A stretch of 35,758 bases of DNA from Bacteroidota bacterium (GCA_034439655.1 JAWXAU010000081.1:1-35758), one strand, 5' to 3'; counted from the stretch's first letter, positions 7,878 through 18,483 are shown. The notes: generated by a model not told the origin, from the letters alone. Translations and numbers: made by a program.

Positions 7878-9182
7878 TTAGTTTTCTTTGGCCCAATCGG
7901 CACGCGAGCTTTGGGCCATTTGCCAAGGTGCTCCATTGTTTTCCATATTGGTAAAAGTGAGATTCAATTCCTGCGGAGCTTCACTTTTTTCCATTACCAA
8001 GTAGCGACGCATATCTACAATAATCTCAACGGGGTTAATATTCACAGGGCAAATTTCTACACATGCATTACAAGTAGTGCAGGCCCACAATTCTTCAGCA
8101 GTTATATAAGTGTGCAAGTTTTTTTCATCGGCTACAAACTCTCCGTTTTTATCAATATTTTTTCCTACTTCTTCTAGTCTGTCGCGGGTATCCATCATCA
8201 CTTTACGCGGTGATAATAGCTTGCCTGTAATATTCGCAGGGCATACACTGGTGCAGCGGCCACACTCGGTGCAGGTATACGCATCCATTAAATTTTTCCA
8301 ATTAAGGTCTTGCACATCTTTGGCTCCAAAACTTGTGGGTGGTGTATATCCTTCAGGCGTTGGGGCAGAAGGATCCATCATAAGCTTTACTTCAGTAGTA
8401 ACACTTGGCATATTGCTGAGTTCGCCTTTGGGTTCCAAATTACTATAATAAGTATTGGGGAAAGCCATGATAATATGAAAGTGTTTGCTAAAGGGCAGAT
8501 AGTTCATAAAGACAAAAATGCCTAGTATATGTCCCCACCAACACACGCGTTCAAACATAATTAGATTGCTTTCACTCATTCCAACGAACATGGAAACTAA
8601 TACATTGGATACAGGGAAGAAACCTGCTTGCACAAAATGTTCGCTGCCCATGTTTTGTAATGATTTGTCTACTGCATTTAGCAATAACAAACAGGTCATT
8701 AGTATGATTTCTATAATAAGTATTGTTGCGGCATCACGCACTGGGAATGCACGCATCTCGAAGCCACTAAAGCGTTTCACTTTAAGCACATGCCTGCGGA
8801 ATAAAAATATAATACATGATACCAAAACCAATAATGCCAATACTTCGAAGAAGGCCATCATGCCATTATATAATATGCCGAGTATGCCTGCAAGTACACG
8901 GTGGGTTCCCGCTACACCATCTATCAATATTTCAAGCACTTCTACATTAATGAGTACGAATCCTGCATATACAAATAAATGCAATAGAGCAGGAATGGGG
9001 CGGGTAAACATTTTGCCCTGACCAAGTGCGACCATAAACATAGTACGCCAGCGTTGAGCACTATTACCGCTCAAATCCACATCACGGCCTAGTAATATAT
9101 TTCGCCTAACCTTGCCTATGTTGCGGGCAAACAGCCATACCGAGGCTGCAAGAATAATTGCAAAAATGAGTTGTTGTGCCAT
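7878..9182 (-). CDS. Membrane-bound (Fe-S)-binding protein, heterodisulfide-reductase-like
   Basis: 434 residues. The first ~265 contain about five or six hydrophobic helices (e.g. LIFAIILAASVWLFARNIG; LALLVLVSCIIFLFRR; AATILIIEIILMTCLLLLNAV), resembling a NarI/HdrE-like membrane domain. The C-terminal part has two 4Fe-4S motifs: CTECGRCTSVCP (about residue 304) and CTTCNACVEICP (about 368). Such proteins pass electrons between the quinone pool and a partner carrying cysteine-rich CCG domains. No CCG partner is in this window: the next gene, 1 nt downstream, is the phosphopantetheinyl transferase. An extended TACTTTG-like -7 element lies just upstream of the ATG at 9182, so it may also have its own promoter. 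Confidence 0.85.
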   Translation of the reverse strand: MAQQLIFAIILAASVWLFARNIGKVRRNILLGRDVDLSGNSAQRWRTMFMVALGQGKMFTRPIPALLHLFVYAGFVLINVEVLEILIDGVAGTHRVLAGILGILYNGMMAFFEVLALLVLVSCIIFLFRRHVLKVKRFSGFEMRAFPVRDAATILIIEIILMTCLLLLNAVDKSLQNMGSEHFVQAGFFPVSNVLVSMFVGMSESNLIMFERVCWWGHILGIFVFMNYLPFSKHFHIIMAFPNTYYSNLEPKGELSNMPSVTTEVKLMMDPSAPTPEGYTPPTSFGAKDVQDLNWKNLMDAYTCTECGRCTSVCPANITGKLLSPRKVMMDTRDRLEEVGKNIDKNGEFVADEKNLHTYITAEELWACTTCNACVEICPVNINPVEIIVDMRRYLVMEKSEAPQELNLTFTNMENNGAPWQMAQSSRADWAKEN

Positions 9183-9254
9183 TGGCTTGCAAAGTAAATA
9201 GGAAATGGTTAAATTCCGTCGACTAAAGTCACACGATATTTAAAAATACTTTCC

Positions 9255-9701
9255 TTATGCTTCCACCATCGCATTACTCGCCTTCCTAAAAGAAAAACTT
9301 TGGAAAATATGTCTTCGGGCAAAACGTATTTGGGTGGGGGAATTGATGAGTTTATTATAGGTACTCTGAGGCACACCAAAGTACTCATAAATGCTTCCAT
9401 CAAGGAAGGTCACTTTTAGCATTTGGCCTTTGTATATAAAATCGTCGATGCCGCTGCTGGTAATAGTTTGGGTATAGGCTTCTTGTTGTTGCAGATGTGT
9501 TTCGGGCGAGAGGCTTACCAAGAAGTGATACGCTTCTATAATAGTTTTGCTTTTGGTTTCTGCTTCGTGCTTTTGGGTTTCGTCTTGGAACTTATCGGGG
9601 TGCGATTCCTTCATTAGGTTTCTGTAAAGGGTTTTGAGTTCTGCGAGGTCGGCATCTTTGGTAATGCCAAAGAGTTTTCTGTAATCGGTAATTCTTTTCA
9701 T
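9255..9701 (-). CDS. J-domain protein with C-terminal KTSC domain
   Basis: 148 residues. Residues 1-65 form a DnaJ-like J domain (YRKLFGI, then LYRNLMKESHPDKF with the HPD tripeptide needed to stimulate Hsp70 ATPase). About 85-145 match the KTSC domain: LKVTFLDGSIYEYFGVP, YNKL, then RFARRHIFQSFSF. The name-giving KTSC tetrapeptide is not obvious. The pairing suggests a small co-chaperone or nucleic-acid-linked adaptor; KTSC domains are tied to lysyl-tRNA synthetase-like and RNA-related proteins in some bacteria, but the function is unproven. It starts with ATG at 9701, 57 nt after rlmF. Confidence 0.8.
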   Translation of the reverse strand: MKRITDYRKLFGITKDADLAELKTLYRNLMKESHPDKFQDETQKHEAETKSKTIIEAYHFLVSLSPETHLQQQEAYTQTITSSGIDDFIYKGQMLKVTFLDGSIYEYFGVPQSTYNKLINSPTQIRFARRHIFQSFSFRKASNAMVEA

Positions 9702-9758
9702 TTATTTATTATAGTGGAATTTAATCTGCAAAGGTACGCCTCTTGCCTCACAATAACG

Positions 9759-10703
9759 TTAAGAGCGACCTTGAGCCGTTTGAAACGTCCAAGCTACAAT
9801 ACGGCTTATTTTATTCCCCTGACCCATGGGGATGGTTTGCACCTCAGGAACAGCCGCTTTTTCGAATAGCTTGTATATATATTCCAGATTTGCTTCTTTC
9901 GAAATTAAACAAGAAAACCAAAGGCACGATTTTTTATATATAATACTTTGCTCAATCATGAGTCGTACAAATTTTTTCTCACCACCTTCGTACCACAATT
10001 CAGTATTGTTGCCACCGAAGTTTAATATAGGCTTGGTGATTTTTTTTTGTTTCAAATTGCTTAATTTTCTATGCGTTCCAATTTGTGCCTCGGCCAATGA
10101 CCCATGAAAAGGAGGATTGCAAATAACCAAATCGAAGCGTTCGTTATTATATATAATGTTATTGAATATATCATTTTTATTTGTTTGCAATCGTAGTTCA
10201 ATTTGTCCTTTAAGTGTGGGATTTTTTTCTATGATATTTCTTGCTGATTCAATAGCAACAGAATCTACATCAGTTCCTACAAACGACCATCCATACTCAC
10301 TGTTTCCGATAATGGGATAAATACAATTTGCACCCATTCCTATATCCAAACATTTTACAGATGCACCTTTTGGAATGATTCCTTTATTGCTTTCACTTAA
10401 TACATCAGCCATATAATGTATATAATCGGCTCTGCCAGGTATGGGTGGACATAAATAATTTTTCGGAATATTCCAGTAATCTATATTATAATACAACTTT
10501 AAGAGAGCAGTGTTGAGGGCCTTTACGGCTGCGGGATTGAAGAAGTCTATAGATTCATTATCATAATCATTTAACCTAACAAATTCCTCCAATTCTTGAC
10601 TTGCATTAATAAGCGATTTGAAATCGTATTGTCCGCGATGTTTGTTTCGGGGATGGAGATTTGTTTTTTCTGAAGGGATTTGTTTCTGCTTTTCTACTTT
10701 CAA
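9759..10703 (-). CDS. rlmF: 23S rRNA (adenine(1618)-N(6))-methyltransferase
   Basis: 314 residues, typical for RlmF. The N-terminus LHPRNKHRGQYDF is characteristic, the SAM-binding loop is CLDIGMGANCIYP, and the N6-adenine methylase motif IV is NPPFHGS, followed by the family stretch EAQIGTHRKL. The enzyme methylates N6 of A1618 (E. coli numbering) in 23S rRNA. No ATG is available before the conserved N-terminus: the start is a TTG at 10703, 22 nt downstream of cdd, so it probably belongs to the same transcript. Identification is confident; the exact start codon is less so. Confidence 0.9.
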   Translation of the reverse strand: MKVEKQKQIPSEKTNLHPRNKHRGQYDFKSLINASQELEEFVRLNDYDNESIDFFNPAAVKALNTALLKLYYNIDYWNIPKNYLCPPIPGRADYIHYMADVLSESNKGIIPKGASVKCLDIGMGANCIYPIIGNSEYGWSFVGTDVDSVAIESARNIIEKNPTLKGQIELRLQTNKNDIFNNIIYNNERFDLVICNPPFHGSLAEAQIGTHRKLSNLKQKKITKPILNFGGNNTELWYEGGEKKFVRLMIEQSIIYKKSCLWFSCLISKEANLEYIYKLFEKAAVPEVQTIPMGQGNKISRIVAWTFQTAQGRS

Positions 10704-10725
10704 AATATTATTTTATGATAAAAAA

Positions 10726-11217
10726 TCAGCCCACTTCACTTTGCACCTTCAACTCAAATTGAAAAGGCATGAGATCTTTAATCCCTGATAGTTCGAATAT
10801 TCTTTCATCGCTACCATATAATAATAATTTGATTGGACTACCCTGTTTGCGTTCATACTCTATCATGGCTTGCATGCACGCACCACAAGGTATTACAGGA
10901 TTTTCGGTATTCCATTTATTACTATTTGCTGCTATAGCAATTTGGTTTACAACGCCATTGGGATGGCTATGCCCCGCATGATATATTGCAGTTCGCTCGG
11001 CACATAATCCTGAAGGGTAAGCTGCATTCTCCTGATTGCTGCCTGTAATAATTTCACCTGTATTCATTTGCAAAGCACAACCCACAAAGAATTCGGAGTA
11101 TGGAGCGTAAGCCTGATTGGTAGCCGCAATAGCAAGTTGGATAAGTTCTTGTTGCTGCTTGTCCAACTCATCCAGAGCCAATTCTTTATATATTATTTTC
11201 AGTTCTTTGTGCTGCAA
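10726..11217 (-). CDS. cdd: Cytidine deaminase
   Basis: 163 residues, close to the tetrameric class. Zinc site: CAERTAIYHAG (CAE, with Glu as proton shuttle) and PCGACMQAM (PCxxC). YAPYSEFFVGCALQ matches the substrate loop. It deaminates cytidine and deoxycytidine to uridine and deoxyuridine for pyrimidine salvage. The start is TTG at 11217, 15 nt after the sprA stop; no ATG lies in that gap, so the gene appears translationally dependent on the sprA transcript. In other Bacteroidota cdd is often next to T9SS genes (porV in Flavobacterium), so this neighbourhood is a variant of a known association. Confidence 0.92.
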   Translation of the reverse strand: MQHKELKIIYKELALDELDKQQQELIQLAIAATNQAYAPYSEFFVGCALQMNTGEIITGSNQENAAYPSGLCAERTAIYHAGHSHPNGVVNQIAIAANSNKWNTENPVIPCGACMQAMIEYERKQGSPIKLLLYGSDERIFELSGIKDLMPFQFELKVQSEVG

Positions 11218-11232
11218 AATATAATATACCGG

Positions 11233-14200
11233 TTACTGTAATGTATACCTAGCGGTTACGCCAAATTGCACATTGGTGGTTGGGTAAGAGCTGGTAGTAT
11301 AAGGTTTTGAAATGCGTTGATCATAATACAAGCGTATCAATACTTTATCGCTGGCTTGGTAGTCGATGGTGGGTTTAATACTGATTATTTTCATACCAGC
11401 AGTAGGAACGCTTACCCCATCAAATTTGCGAATGGTGGTCCAGTTATCACGAATAGAAAAATCGAAACGGAAACTGGCATCATTGGGCAAATACAAGGAA
11501 TTACCGCGGAATTTGATCCACCTAATGGTCAATCCCTTTTTGCGGAAACCTGCACCTATTACTATTTCTCGGTTCTTCATTTCTTGCAATTGCGGGTTAA
11601 CGGGCACCAATGACAGCATGCGTTCTTTCTTCAATTCAAATTTAAAAGTAAAGCTATTGGTAAAAGTCATATCAACCCCAATAAGCGGTGAGAAGCGTTC
11701 GGCAATCGTTACATTTTGAAGTGCAAGTCTAGGTTCCAAGGTATAGGTGGCACCCACACCTCTGCTAGATAATGCCGAATCGACAGAATATCCCAGCGAT
11801 GAACCAAACCCTCCTACCGAATAAGTAGAAGCATAGGCATGTGATAGACTTAGATTGGGGATTATTTTTTTGATAGCGGGAATTTTACTTAGCCCATTCC
11901 ATGTAACACGCCATGATGCACTTGGTATTTTAGGGAACAATTCGGCCTTATAATTAATTGGGTTTTTGCCACTGTATGCCGATAGGAATGAGTGTATTAC
12001 AACATCGTGTTGTAGCGGTGAATAGCCCATCGGATAGCCAGTTAAAACATCAACGCCTTTGCCTTTTGATCGGTCATCGGTGCTTTGCAATTGGCTGGCA
12101 ATGGTAAATCTTTGGTCACGCATTTTTTCAAATACATCCGAGTTTATTGGAGTGCTCTTACTAAATGCAGTACGTATAATATTATAGGTCATACTAAATG
12201 TTCCATTCTCTAAAGGAGCAAAATTGCTATATCCATTCGTACTGGGTTCATAGTTGAAAAAGCTTTGATAGGAAGTGGTCATCGACCGCTGGAAAGTGAG
12301 CTGAATTCTAAAATCGTTGAACGGTTCTACAGTAGCCTGCATATTAAATTGCTTGTTTAGCGTTCGTGTATTTGGGTTGTTCACTCCAGACCCTGCTGCA
12401 AGCCAACCATTTTTGGCGGCATCATACTTTAGCATGCTGTCCTGGCTTCCAGTAATAAAGTCCCAGCCCGGTGCCATCATATCAAAATTTTGGCCAAAGT
12501 ATTTTGGTTTGGGTAAGAAACCTGGCAAGGTGGTTCCCCTATTTTCAGTATAGGTAAAATTGATGGTTTTCACCATCATCACCAATCGGGCAGTGTGCTC
12601 GGCTAATGACAGTAAAGGGTTTTTGCTATTGGGTGTTGGTGTTTCATCAACCTTCGATGTGTCTTCATCGGTCGCTTTTTTCTTGGGAACCTTATTGGGT
12701 ACTTTAGGCTTTACTTTTGGAGGTGGTGGAGGTGGTGTTTGTTTTTTACCGCTGGCAATCCGTTCTAAAAATTTAATTTTATTGTATAGTTGCTGCATAT
12801 TGAATTGCCCCGTTAAAGAATTGTTTTTTGAGTTTGCGATCGTATTTCCTATAGTGTCTTGCAAACCTGGAGGGCCTTGAGTCCATGAATAATTTACACT
12901 TACCCGGGCTGTCATACTTATAAAATTGGTCAAAGGGAACTTATTGAAAGGCAAGGTATAACTAAGGTTGCCCATTTGATTAAATTGGGTAATGCGGCCC
13001 AATCGTTTGATATTTTTTATAATAGAGTCGTGCCCCTCACCAGAATATCGAAAAACGGCCCCTGCTGGTTCATCTATCCTCGCATTCGTAATAGCATTAT
13101 AATCGAACTTGAGGGCTTTGGTCAAATCCCATTTAACATCAAATTGCCGCGAAGTGGTGAAATTCTTATCATATAAGGTATCGATGCGGGTATTGTTTAA
13201 GTTATCGTTTACGCGGTTCACCATTTCGCCGTAACGTCTGTCGGTATTGGTAATAATATTTATTGACTGTGGTTTGTAGTAAAAATTAAAATCACGTATC
13301 AATTGTAAATACTTCGACTTAAAATGCTTTTTGAAAGGTTCGACAGGTTTGGCCTGCGTTTGGAAAGAATAGTTGAGTTTAAAGTTATATAGTTTTATCT
13401 TATTGTATTGTATCAACTGGTTCCGTTGAAAAAACTCGTTGAAGGCATAAGAAAGATTGAAATTTTCAATGCTATAAAATTTCTTCTTTTTGCTACCAGT
13501 TAAATTTTTGTGTACATTCGACACGTTCCATCCCTTTTTAATGGTTAGGTCGTCGGCGTTATATTTAATATTGGCCCGTTCGTCGGCAGGGGTTACATTA
13601 AGCACACTGCTCATAGGAATATCGGGATTTAAAGGATAAAAATGCGGCCTTACCAAGGTTTGGTTATATCCATAATAGAAAGGAATGCTCACGCCCGATT
13701 TTGCAGGGAAAAACTTGCCCAACTCTAGCATGGTATTTAGGTCGAAGTTTGTAGTGAGGTTTCTCGCTCGGTCGTTCAATTTTTTATCAATTCCTCCATA
13801 TCCTACGGTAGTGATATTTCCGGCCATATTCAAGGTGCCGATATCAGCTAACTTTATCACACTTCTGGCTGTTGCAGCCCAACCACCGGGGTTTTCAAAT
13901 CCGCTCACTCTTAATTCGTTCACCCATATTTCACCACATTTTGATAATCCATCGTCGGCGGGGTTGTCAAATTGTTTGGGGTTTCGCACCCCTATTAATA
14001 TTACCCGTATATTGCTCATATCGGGGATACCGTTTACAGCCAACCTTTTACCATCGGGTGTATAATTCTCAAAATAGGTATTCGTGCCTCCTTGTTTTAG
14101 TCGCAATACTTTCAAATCATAAAAGGCGGCAATATCAATATTCAATTCATTGTCAGCTCGCCAAATATCGTTTTCGTTGGTCTGCCCCCAATTGGTTAGC

Positions 14201-17200
14201 TTAAGCGGGATTTCATATTCATAATAGTTATTGGTAAAGTCGGTACCGAGCCTCACAAATACAGATAGGTCTTTGTCTTTTAATATCTCACCAGCCAATG
14301 CCTCGGCATGCACAAACATTTTCAAGGTCTTATAATTCCGGATGTCTAATTTTACATTCTTGAACACAGCCCTTGCATCGCCATCTTTCAGTCCGCATAC
14401 CCTAAGCGACAATGATTGCTCATTTTGTTGAATGGGGTTTGGCTGACTCACATCCAATTGCCTGAAAATACCTGGGGGTAGCACATAAGGAACAGGCTGT
14501 CGTTGGTTGTTTTCTTCCACATTTACGGTCGAAACTACAAATGAGGTATTATCATTGGGGTCGATGGGATTAACTGAACCGGGGGTAGCAAGCGATACCA
14601 AGTACTTACGCCATTCGGCCCTAATCAGTTGCATGTTTGCAAACCGAAGTACGACGGAATCAGTAAATCCTCTCATTATCATACGCATAAAACGAATGGA
14701 CTTAAAATCGGGTATACTCCCAATTCTACGCTCATAAGAACGAACAGGTACCTTCAATTGGTACCAGGTAACAGTATCGTCGGGACAGTTACAAGGTTTT
14801 TCAAGTTTTGGTCCTGAGCGAACGGAGTCTGTGACATAGTTTTGCCCAACTATCAGTTTGCTTTTGCTTAGGTCTATTCGGTATTGATAGTACTCTTCTA
14901 TTTCATTGAGGGTAAAGTCTTTATTAATATCCTCGTCGTTAGGGTTGGGTTGGTTGGCAACGGGGTAAGTTTCTTTAGGCTGGTGTGGGGGCGGAGCATT
15001 AGGGCTTGGCGAGTTTCCGTCAGGGCCATTAAAATATTTATAACGGGCTAGTATACTGGTTTTGGCCGAGTCGAAATCGCTACCTCTATAAAAATGGTAG
15101 TTATCTGATGCAGGGTCATTTAAAGCATCAATATATGCTTTAGAGTTTGTGCCAAAATTATTGGCTAAGGAATCTAAATACTTTTTCTTATAAAAATCTC
15201 TTTCGTTGGCATCGCTCAATCCATCAAGTCCTACGTCCTGCTGCAAACGAGAATTGGGATCGTTGTCGAAGGCATTGTTGATAGCTGGTATTGCAGGCAC
15301 ATTGCCCCACACTGTGGTGTCCATGCGGAGATTGGGTTGCGTGTTGGTTGTTAAACCGTTTTCAAAACTTTTTCGTGAGTCGCTTAACATATCTTCGCTC
15401 ACGTTTCCTAGGTGTAGGTATAATTGTCCGCTGTTATTGGGTTGCGGGTTATGTCCGTTCAAGAATGGATCCATCATCCACAATTCTATATAATCAATAT
15501 TGGCAGCTTCAAAGTCGTTCTGGTCTATTTTACGCATTATCCCTGCCCAATTGCTCTTTGGACTTTTAAAAGTACCGTCACTATTTATATCAGTTGCGTT
15601 AAAGTTGTAGGGGCCGCGTTGGTTGGGGAAGTAGCTTATATCAAAAGTGTTTTGCGTTTGTGGTACCCCCTGTTGTATTTGTTTGTTTTTGAAAACTTCG
15701 TTTACCACCACCTGCCTCACATAATGATTGGATAATTGTCCAGGATCATTTTTTAAATGAGGTGGGGTAAGGTTATTATTGGTATAGAACAAAGGGTCTA
15801 GAATATACCATGACATGCGTGCTGCATGGTCTCTGAAACCAATATTGTATCTATTGTTTCCGTCAGGGAATAAATCTGCTTGTCCTTGAGGGGTGCTGGC
15901 CAGTTGCCAATAATTACCCAACCTCAAATCGGTAGGGATTTCGCTTGCTTCAAAATCGTCAACAAAAGAAACTCCTGACTTGTCAAGGGTTTTCTTGATG
16001 GCGGGTGCTACTCCAGGGATAATTTTTGCAAATTCGCCAGTGAATAAAAAATTACTCATTTCTTTGGTAGAGAGAAAGGGCAAACGATCAATTGCTTTTG
16101 TAAGTCCTCTCCAATTGCTCTTATAAGTTGCATCGAGTCCAACTATAGTATTGTTCAAAGGCTCATCGCCAATACTTACTTTGGGTATAATAGGTCGTTC
16201 ACGCAGATTAAGCAAGGTGCCGCCGATAATAAAATCCTCACTCACTTTAAAATCGAGCCGAGTGCCCATTAGTGTTCGCTGTTGTGTAGTAAAGGTAGCT
16301 GTGTTTTCACAACTGGCTTTTATGGCAGCTCCTTGTGCCAATATTCCAGTATTGATAATGGTTACGCGGCCGGTTGAATAGTCTACCAAATAGTCATTTC
16401 CCTCAATTAAAGGTGTTCCATTTGAGGTTACCTTTACCGAACCTTTAGGTGCATTGAAACAACTCAATTGTATCTCGTTGCTTGCCGAACCTTTAAAACT
16501 ACCTCGAATAAAAAATTTGTTTTTGGTAGCTTTTTGCTGTGCAGCCCATCGGGTCGAATCATATAATTCATCAAAAGCATAATAGTTGGCATTGGCACCA
16601 TTAGGGTCTTTAAACTTGCTTCGTAAAAATTTGCCAAAGGGTTCCAGTACGGGAAATATAATTCTGCCTTGTTGTGGAGATATGGTAATTCCTTCAATCC
16701 AGTCAAACTGTCCATCAGGTTGTGCTTCTAAGTTACTATTAACTCGGTCTATATTTAACACCCGCACCAAGGGAAGACCTTGGAGTTTGGGTTCGTCTTT
16801 GGCTGGCAAATATATCATATCAGCATTCGATGGGTCATCGGCATACCATACGTTCAATTTAAAATCTTGTTTTTGTATCTGATAGCTTCCCACTGAATAT
16901 ATATTTTTCATCATCAGTTTCCAGTTGGGCAAATCGGGGCGGATAGAGATCGGTTTCAAAAGTTTTAAAAACAATACATTTGGGCTTTGTCTATCGGTAG
17001 GAACCTGTCTCGAAAATTCACCTACCTGATAGGGCTGGCCGCCTATTTCGTATTCAAAAGCCACCGCCAAAACCTCATCATTATTTAAGGTTTGATTGAG
17101 TGAAATGTAGCCAAGTTGCGTATGGAAAGTAAATTCATTGGGGTTAAGTTGGCGGGCAAAGTTTATTAACTGATAGTCATCTATTTGCTTCATCTTATTA

Positions 17201-18483
17201 GTTTGCGTGTTCTGTTGAAGCTCGTTCACACTTTTAAAAGTAGATCGGAAATTGACATTGTTAGTAAGTGTTTTGTAGAGGTCGTTTGCAATATTTTCGG
17301 GGAATACCTTGGCAGGGGTCGCAGTAATTTGTTTGTTATATATATGTGCTGCGTCTTCGCCCAGATCCATAAAGCCCATAATGTCGCGGGCATTGTCCAC
17401 AGCACTCGTGCGGTTGGTAACCCATACCTCCACACGGGTAACTCTTACGGGGCTTTGCACCAAAGGAGGTCTATCAAGAAACGCTTCATAATGGTCGCGG
17501 AAATATTGCGAAAGGAAATAATGTTTGTTTTGTTCGTATTGGTCGCACTGTATATCAAAAGGAGTGATTTGTGCACCACCTTGCACCGTAACTTCACTCG
17601 CCCTACTTTTTTGTTGCGAGAACAAAACGGTAGATGTAAGTCGGCCAAATTGAAATTTTACTTTTGCTCCAAACAGGCTTTGGCTACCTGGAATTAAAGT
17701 GCCATTAAGCGGCATGCTCACATTACCCACTTCTATCTTTTTAAGAATACCATCTTCCTTTCCATCCCAATTTAATTTCATTTGGTTTTCAAAATCGAAT
17801 AGGGCTTCAGTATTATAGTTGGTATTAATTTTAAATTTGTCGCCAATGCTACCCGCCACATTTAATTGTATTTTTTGTTTAAAATCGAACTGTGCATTAC
17901 GCTGTTGGCGGCTATTAAGAATAGGGTTTCTAATTAAATTATATATTCCACCAAAAGTGAGCTCGGCTGAGCCCGTAGGTTTGATTTCAACTTTACCATT
18001 GCCAAAAAAGTCTTGAAAGGTTTTACCCGGTATAAATAGTGGAGGGATAGTTCCGCCACTGCTTCTCACAAAATTTTGTGCTTTTGCACGTTGCTTGAAA
18101 TAATTCTTGTTCTGTTCCTCATCTTTTATTTTGGAATAATCTTCGAGCGAAATAGTTTCGGGAGTGCCCACAGGGGTATTACCTATGGATTGCTTCTTGG
18201 TATAAAATTTACCACTGCTATCCAGTTCGTAGGTGGTTTTTATTATATCGGGTTCTTTTAAGTCGAATGCTTTTTTACGGGGTTTGTCCCACGATTGGCG
18301 GGGCCAGTTCTTAAAACGTGTTGAGTCACCAGGCTTAGCGACTTGTTTTTCCGATTTATGAAAGCTTAAAAATTTGACATTTGCCCCAAAAGCTAATGCA
18401 GTGGTGATGCCCAAAAAGAGCATAATGGCTCCGACACTTTTGCCCAAAACCTTGTTCTGTTGAATGCTTTGTTTTTCTCTCAC
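11233..18483 (-). CDS. sprA: T9SS outer-membrane translocon protein SprA (Sov)
   Basis: 2416 residues, the expected giant size. A signal-like hydrophobic segment lies at about residues 13-34 (SVGAIMLFLGITTALAFG). The rest is rich in beta strands and in conserved SprA stretches such as SGGTIPPLFIPGKTFQDFFG (about 140-160), GVSFVDDFEASEIP and GEIWVNELRVSGF. SprA forms the very large outer-membrane barrel through which T9SS cargo leaves the cell; PorV and plug proteins gate it. A Pro/Lys-rich linker (QTPPPPPPKVKPKVPNK, about residue 1910) is probably an exposed, lineage-specific loop. The start appears to be GTG at 18483, overlapping the ruvA stop by 3 nt, so it is coupled to ruvA. At least three proteins with T9SS tails are encoded in this window. 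Confidence 0.96.
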   Translation of the reverse strand: MREKQSIQQNKVLGKSVGAIMLFLGITTALAFGANVKFLSFHKSEKQVAKPGDSTRFKNWPRQSWDKPRKKAFDLKEPDIIKTTYELDSSGKFYTKKQSIGNTPVGTPETISLEDYSKIKDEEQNKNYFKQRAKAQNFVRSSGGTIPPLFIPGKTFQDFFGNGKVEIKPTGSAELTFGGIYNLIRNPILNSRQQRNAQFDFKQKIQLNVAGSIGDKFKINTNYNTEALFDFENQMKLNWDGKEDGILKKIEVGNVSMPLNGTLIPGSQSLFGAKVKFQFGRLTSTVLFSQQKSRASEVTVQGGAQITPFDIQCDQYEQNKHYFLSQYFRDHYEAFLDRPPLVQSPVRVTRVEVWVTNRTSAVDNARDIMGFMDLGEDAAHIYNKQITATPAKVFPENIANDLYKTLTNNVNFRSTFKSVNELQQNTQTNKMKQIDDYQLINFARQLNPNEFTFHTQLGYISLNQTLNNDEVLAVAFEYEIGGQPYQVGEFSRQVPTDRQSPNVLFLKLLKPISIRPDLPNWKLMMKNIYSVGSYQIQKQDFKLNVWYADDPSNADMIYLPAKDEPKLQGLPLVRVLNIDRVNSNLEAQPDGQFDWIEGITISPQQGRIIFPVLEPFGKFLRSKFKDPNGANANYYAFDELYDSTRWAAQQKATKNKFFIRGSFKGSASNEIQLSCFNAPKGSVKVTSNGTPLIEGNDYLVDYSTGRVTIINTGILAQGAAIKASCENTATFTTQQRTLMGTRLDFKVSEDFIIGGTLLNLRERPIIPKVSIGDEPLNNTIVGLDATYKSNWRGLTKAIDRLPFLSTKEMSNFLFTGEFAKIIPGVAPAIKKTLDKSGVSFVDDFEASEIPTDLRLGNYWQLASTPQGQADLFPDGNNRYNIGFRDHAARMSWYILDPLFYTNNNLTPPHLKNDPGQLSNHYVRQVVVNEVFKNKQIQQGVPQTQNTFDISYFPNQRGPYNFNATDINSDGTFKSPKSNWAGIMRKIDQNDFEAANIDYIELWMMDPFLNGHNPQPNNSGQLYLHLGNVSEDMLSDSRKSFENGLTTNTQPNLRMDTTVWGNVPAIPAINNAFDNDPNSRLQQDVGLDGLSDANERDFYKKKYLDSLANNFGTNSKAYIDALNDPASDNYHFYRGSDFDSAKTSILARYKYFNGPDGNSPSPNAPPPHQPKETYPVANQPNPNDEDINKDFTLNEIEEYYQYRIDLSKSKLIVGQNYVTDSVRSGPKLEKPCNCPDDTVTWYQLKVPVRSYERRIGSIPDFKSIRFMRMIMRGFTDSVVLRFANMQLIRAEWRKYLVSLATPGSVNPIDPNDNTSFVVSTVNVEENNQRQPVPYVLPPGIFRQLDVSQPNPIQQNEQSLSLRVCGLKDGDARAVFKNVKLDIRNYKTLKMFVHAEALAGEILKDKDLSVFVRLGTDFTNNYYEYEIPLKLTNWGQTNENDIWRADNELNIDIAAFYDLKVLRLKQGGTNTYFENYTPDGKRLAVNGIPDMSNIRVILIGVRNPKQFDNPADDGLSKCGEIWVNELRVSGFENPGGWAATARSVIKLADIGTLNMAGNITTVGYGGIDKKLNDRARNLTTNFDLNTMLELGKFFPAKSGVSIPFYYGYNQTLVRPHFYPLNPDIPMSSVLNVTPADERANIKYNADDLTIKKGWNVSNVHKNLTGSKKKKFYSIENFNLSYAFNEFFQRNQLIQYNKIKLYNFKLNYSFQTQAKPVEPFKKHFKSKYLQLIRDFNFYYKPQSINIITNTDRRYGEMVNRVNDNLNNTRIDTLYDKNFTTSRQFDVKWDLTKALKFDYNAITNARIDEPAGAVFRYSGEGHDSIIKNIKRLGRITQFNQMGNLSYTLPFNKFPLTNFISMTARVSVNYSWTQGPPGLQDTIGNTIANSKNNSLTGQFNMQQLYNKIKFLERIASGKKQTPPPPPPKVKPKVPNKVPKKKATDEDTSKVDETPTPNSKNPLLSLAEHTARLVMMVKTINFTYTENRGTTLPGFLPKPKYFGQNFDMMAPGWDFITGSQDSMLKYDAAKNGWLAAGSGVNNPNTRTLNKQFNMQATVEPFNDFRIQLTFQRSMTTSYQSFFNYEPSTNGYSNFAPLENGTFSMTYNIIRTAFSKSTPINSDVFEKMRDQRFTIASQLQSTDDRSKGKGVDVLTGYPMGYSPLQHDVVIHSFLSAYSGKNPINYKAELFPKIPSASWRVTWNGLSKIPAIKKIIPNLSLSHAYASTYSVGGFGSSLGYSVDSALSSRGVGATYTLEPRLALQNVTIAERFSPLIGVDMTFTNSFTFKFELKKERMLSLVPVNPQLQEMKNREIVIGAGFRKKGLTIRWIKFRGNSLYLPNDASFRFDFSIRDNWTTIRKFDGVSVPTAGMKIISIKPTIDYQASDKVLIRLYYDQRISKPYTTSSYPTTNVQFGVTARYTLQ

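Noticed and set aside
11233-18483. Possible adhesin or polymorphic toxin because of gene size
   Set aside because: Conserved SprA blocks along the length and ruvA synteny identify the T9SS translocon.
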